Assembly (NCBI GenBank): GCA_035500455.1
Contig: DATJXG010000317.1
Coordinates: 1-32,773, forward strand
Direction: 5' to 3'
From: DATJXG01 sp035500455
Lineage (GTDB): Bacteria; Acidobacteriota; Terriglobia; Terriglobales; Acidobacteriaceae
Length of the DNA: 32,773 nt
Below the pieces are notes generated by a model, which saw nothing but the letters and a program-made list of their open reading frames with translations, was not told the DNA's origin and searched no databases. Within the stretch, counting starts at the first letter, position 1. Every line of letters starts with the position of its first letter. Shown piece after piece: positions 31,875-32,773 of the stretch. A program made the position numbers and the translations under genes.

Positions 31875-32773
31875 ATGGCGCCGCCAAATCCTGTAATTCC
31901 AGCCCACGCCGAAGCGCGTCCGCCGGTCGTTCACGACGGCCGCGGACCGGGCGAACTGGTGATCATCACCGGCATGAGCGGGTCTGGCAAGGCCTCGGTG
32001 CTAAAGGCCTTCGAGGACCTCGGCTACTACTGCGTCGATAATCTGCCCATTGGCCTGATTCCGCGTTTTGCCGACCTGGCAGTGCAATCCGCCGAGATTG
32101 AACGGACCGCGCTGGTGGTGGACGTCCGCGAAGGTGCACAACTCGACGAGTTGCCCTCCATTCTCCGGTCGCTCAAGCGCATTCTGCCCACGCGGGTCAT
32201 TTACCTTGAAGCCAAGGACGCCGTGCTGCTCCGGCGCTACAGCGAAACGCGGCGGCCGCATCCGCTGGGGGTGAATTCCACCGTTAAGGCTTCGCTTTCA
32301 GCGGAGCGCCGCCACCTGCGCCCCATTCGCGCCCTCGCCGACCTGGTGATCGACACTTCCAAGTTTAACGTCCACGAGCTTCGGCACTATGTTACCGACC
32401 GTTTTCACAAGCAGGAAGCCAACAAAGGGATCCTGGTCTCCTGCGTGAGCTTCGGATTTCGCCAGGGAGTTCCCGAAGACGCCGACCTGATGTTCGACGT
32501 GCGCTTTCTGCCGAACCCGCATTTCGTGCCCGAGTTCCGGCCATTCACCGGACGTCATCCCAAGGTGGCCAAATACATTCGCTCCTTTCCCCAGACACGG
32601 GAGTTCATCGAGCGCATCTCCGACTTGCTGGTATATCTTCTTCCGCACTACATCCGCGAAGGAAAGAGCTATTTGACCATCGCCTTCGGCTGCACCGGCG
32701 GCCGCCACCGATCGGTGATGATCGCGGAAGAAGTGGGCAAGCGCCTGAAGAAGGCCGGGTATCGCATGAAGGT
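31875..32773 (+). CDS. rapZ: RapZ-family RNase adapter / nucleotide-binding protein (truncated by window edge)
   Basis: In E. coli RapZ binds GlcN6P and guides GlmZ small RNA to RNase E; in other bacteria the family (YvcJ) has a P-loop of uncertain role. The ~299 visible codons cover almost the whole protein. The P-loop is ITGMSGSGKAS (G33-S41), with Ala after the Lys. It is followed by FEDLGYYCVDNLPIGLIP, the family hallmark, then RRPHPLGVNST, LVIDTSKFN, VSFGFRQGVPEDADL and the C-terminal FGCTGGRHRSV. An N-terminal extension of ~26 Pro/Ala-rich residues precedes the usual start, and no Shine-Dalgarno site is seen before the ATG, so the true start may be later. The end lies outside the window. 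Confidence 0.93.
   Translation, partial: MAPPNPVIPAHAEARPPVVHDGRGPGELVIITGMSGSGKASVLKAFEDLGYYCVDNLPIGLIPRFADLAVQSAEIERTALVVDVREGAQLDELPSILRSLKRILPTRVIYLEAKDAVLLRRYSETRRPHPLGVNSTVKASLSAERRHLRPIRALADLVIDTSKFNVHELRHYVTDRFHKQEANKGILVSCVSFGFRQGVPEDADLMFDVRFLPNPHFVPEFRPFTGRHPKVAKYIRSFPQTREFIERISDLLVYLLPHYIREGKSYLTIAFGCTGGRHRSVMIAEEVGKRLKKAGYRMK

Overview
The window looks like a chromosomal segment of a GC-rich soil-type Acidobacteriota. The evidence is an acidobacterial-type VWFA-related exported protein, a divergent YchF-like GTPase, a solitary exported SpoIVB/S55-type protease, and intergenic spaces packed with long imperfect palindromes. No rRNA, tRNA, CRISPR array, prophage or recognisable transposase was seen. 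The assignment rests on protein and repeat style, not on a marker gene.

Layout. Positions 1-3935 (minus strand) hold the 5' end of dnaE, a double zinc-ribbon membrane protein, a di-haem cytochrome c, and a CCA-adding enzyme with a long Pro/Ala/Lys tail. Positions 4342-5633 (plus) hold a conserved protein of unknown function and an atypical SDR. Positions 5681-12005 (minus) read, in transcription order, flippase, small RHH-like protein, two alkaline-phosphatase-superfamily (AP) enzymes, a MerR-HTH/TPR protein and a YfcE-like phosphoesterase. Positions 12264-13970 (minus) encode an AP enzyme fused to TPRs. Divergent from it, 14041-19421 (plus) encode a lipoprotein AP enzyme, a second small RHH-like protein, a three-TM membrane protein resembling the Oxa1/EMC3 architecture, and a membrane-anchored AP enzyme.

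Positions 19464-22008 (minus) hold methionine aminopeptidase, a putative zinc-finger membrane protein, a YycJ-type MBL hydrolase and a small membrane protein. Positions 22209-25207 (plus) hold a DUF4149-like protein, the YchF-like GTPase, an S23 four-helix-bundle gene between inverted repeats, and a ZIP transporter. The VWFA-related protein (minus) follows. Then come the S55 protein, an exported beta-propeller protein, a small OB-like lipoprotein and rapZ (plus, cut by the window end).

The functional centre is 5.7-19.4 kb: five AP-superfamily proteins, a flippase, two paralogous small proteins and an uncharacterised membrane protein. I infer a cell-envelope system that adds, removes or remodels phospho- or sulfo-esters on exported glycans or lipids; the substrate is unknown.

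The other notable layer is non-coding. At four loci the intergenic DNA consists of inverted arms, each made of degenerate 7-bp tandem units of a different sequence, abutting start or stop codons. At one of these the arms (41 bp, 36 identical) enclose the S23 four-helix-bundle gene, recalling the stem-plus-ORF layout of 23S rRNA intervening sequences. Other palindrome families lie at gene 3' ends and in several cases supply or overlap stop codons.
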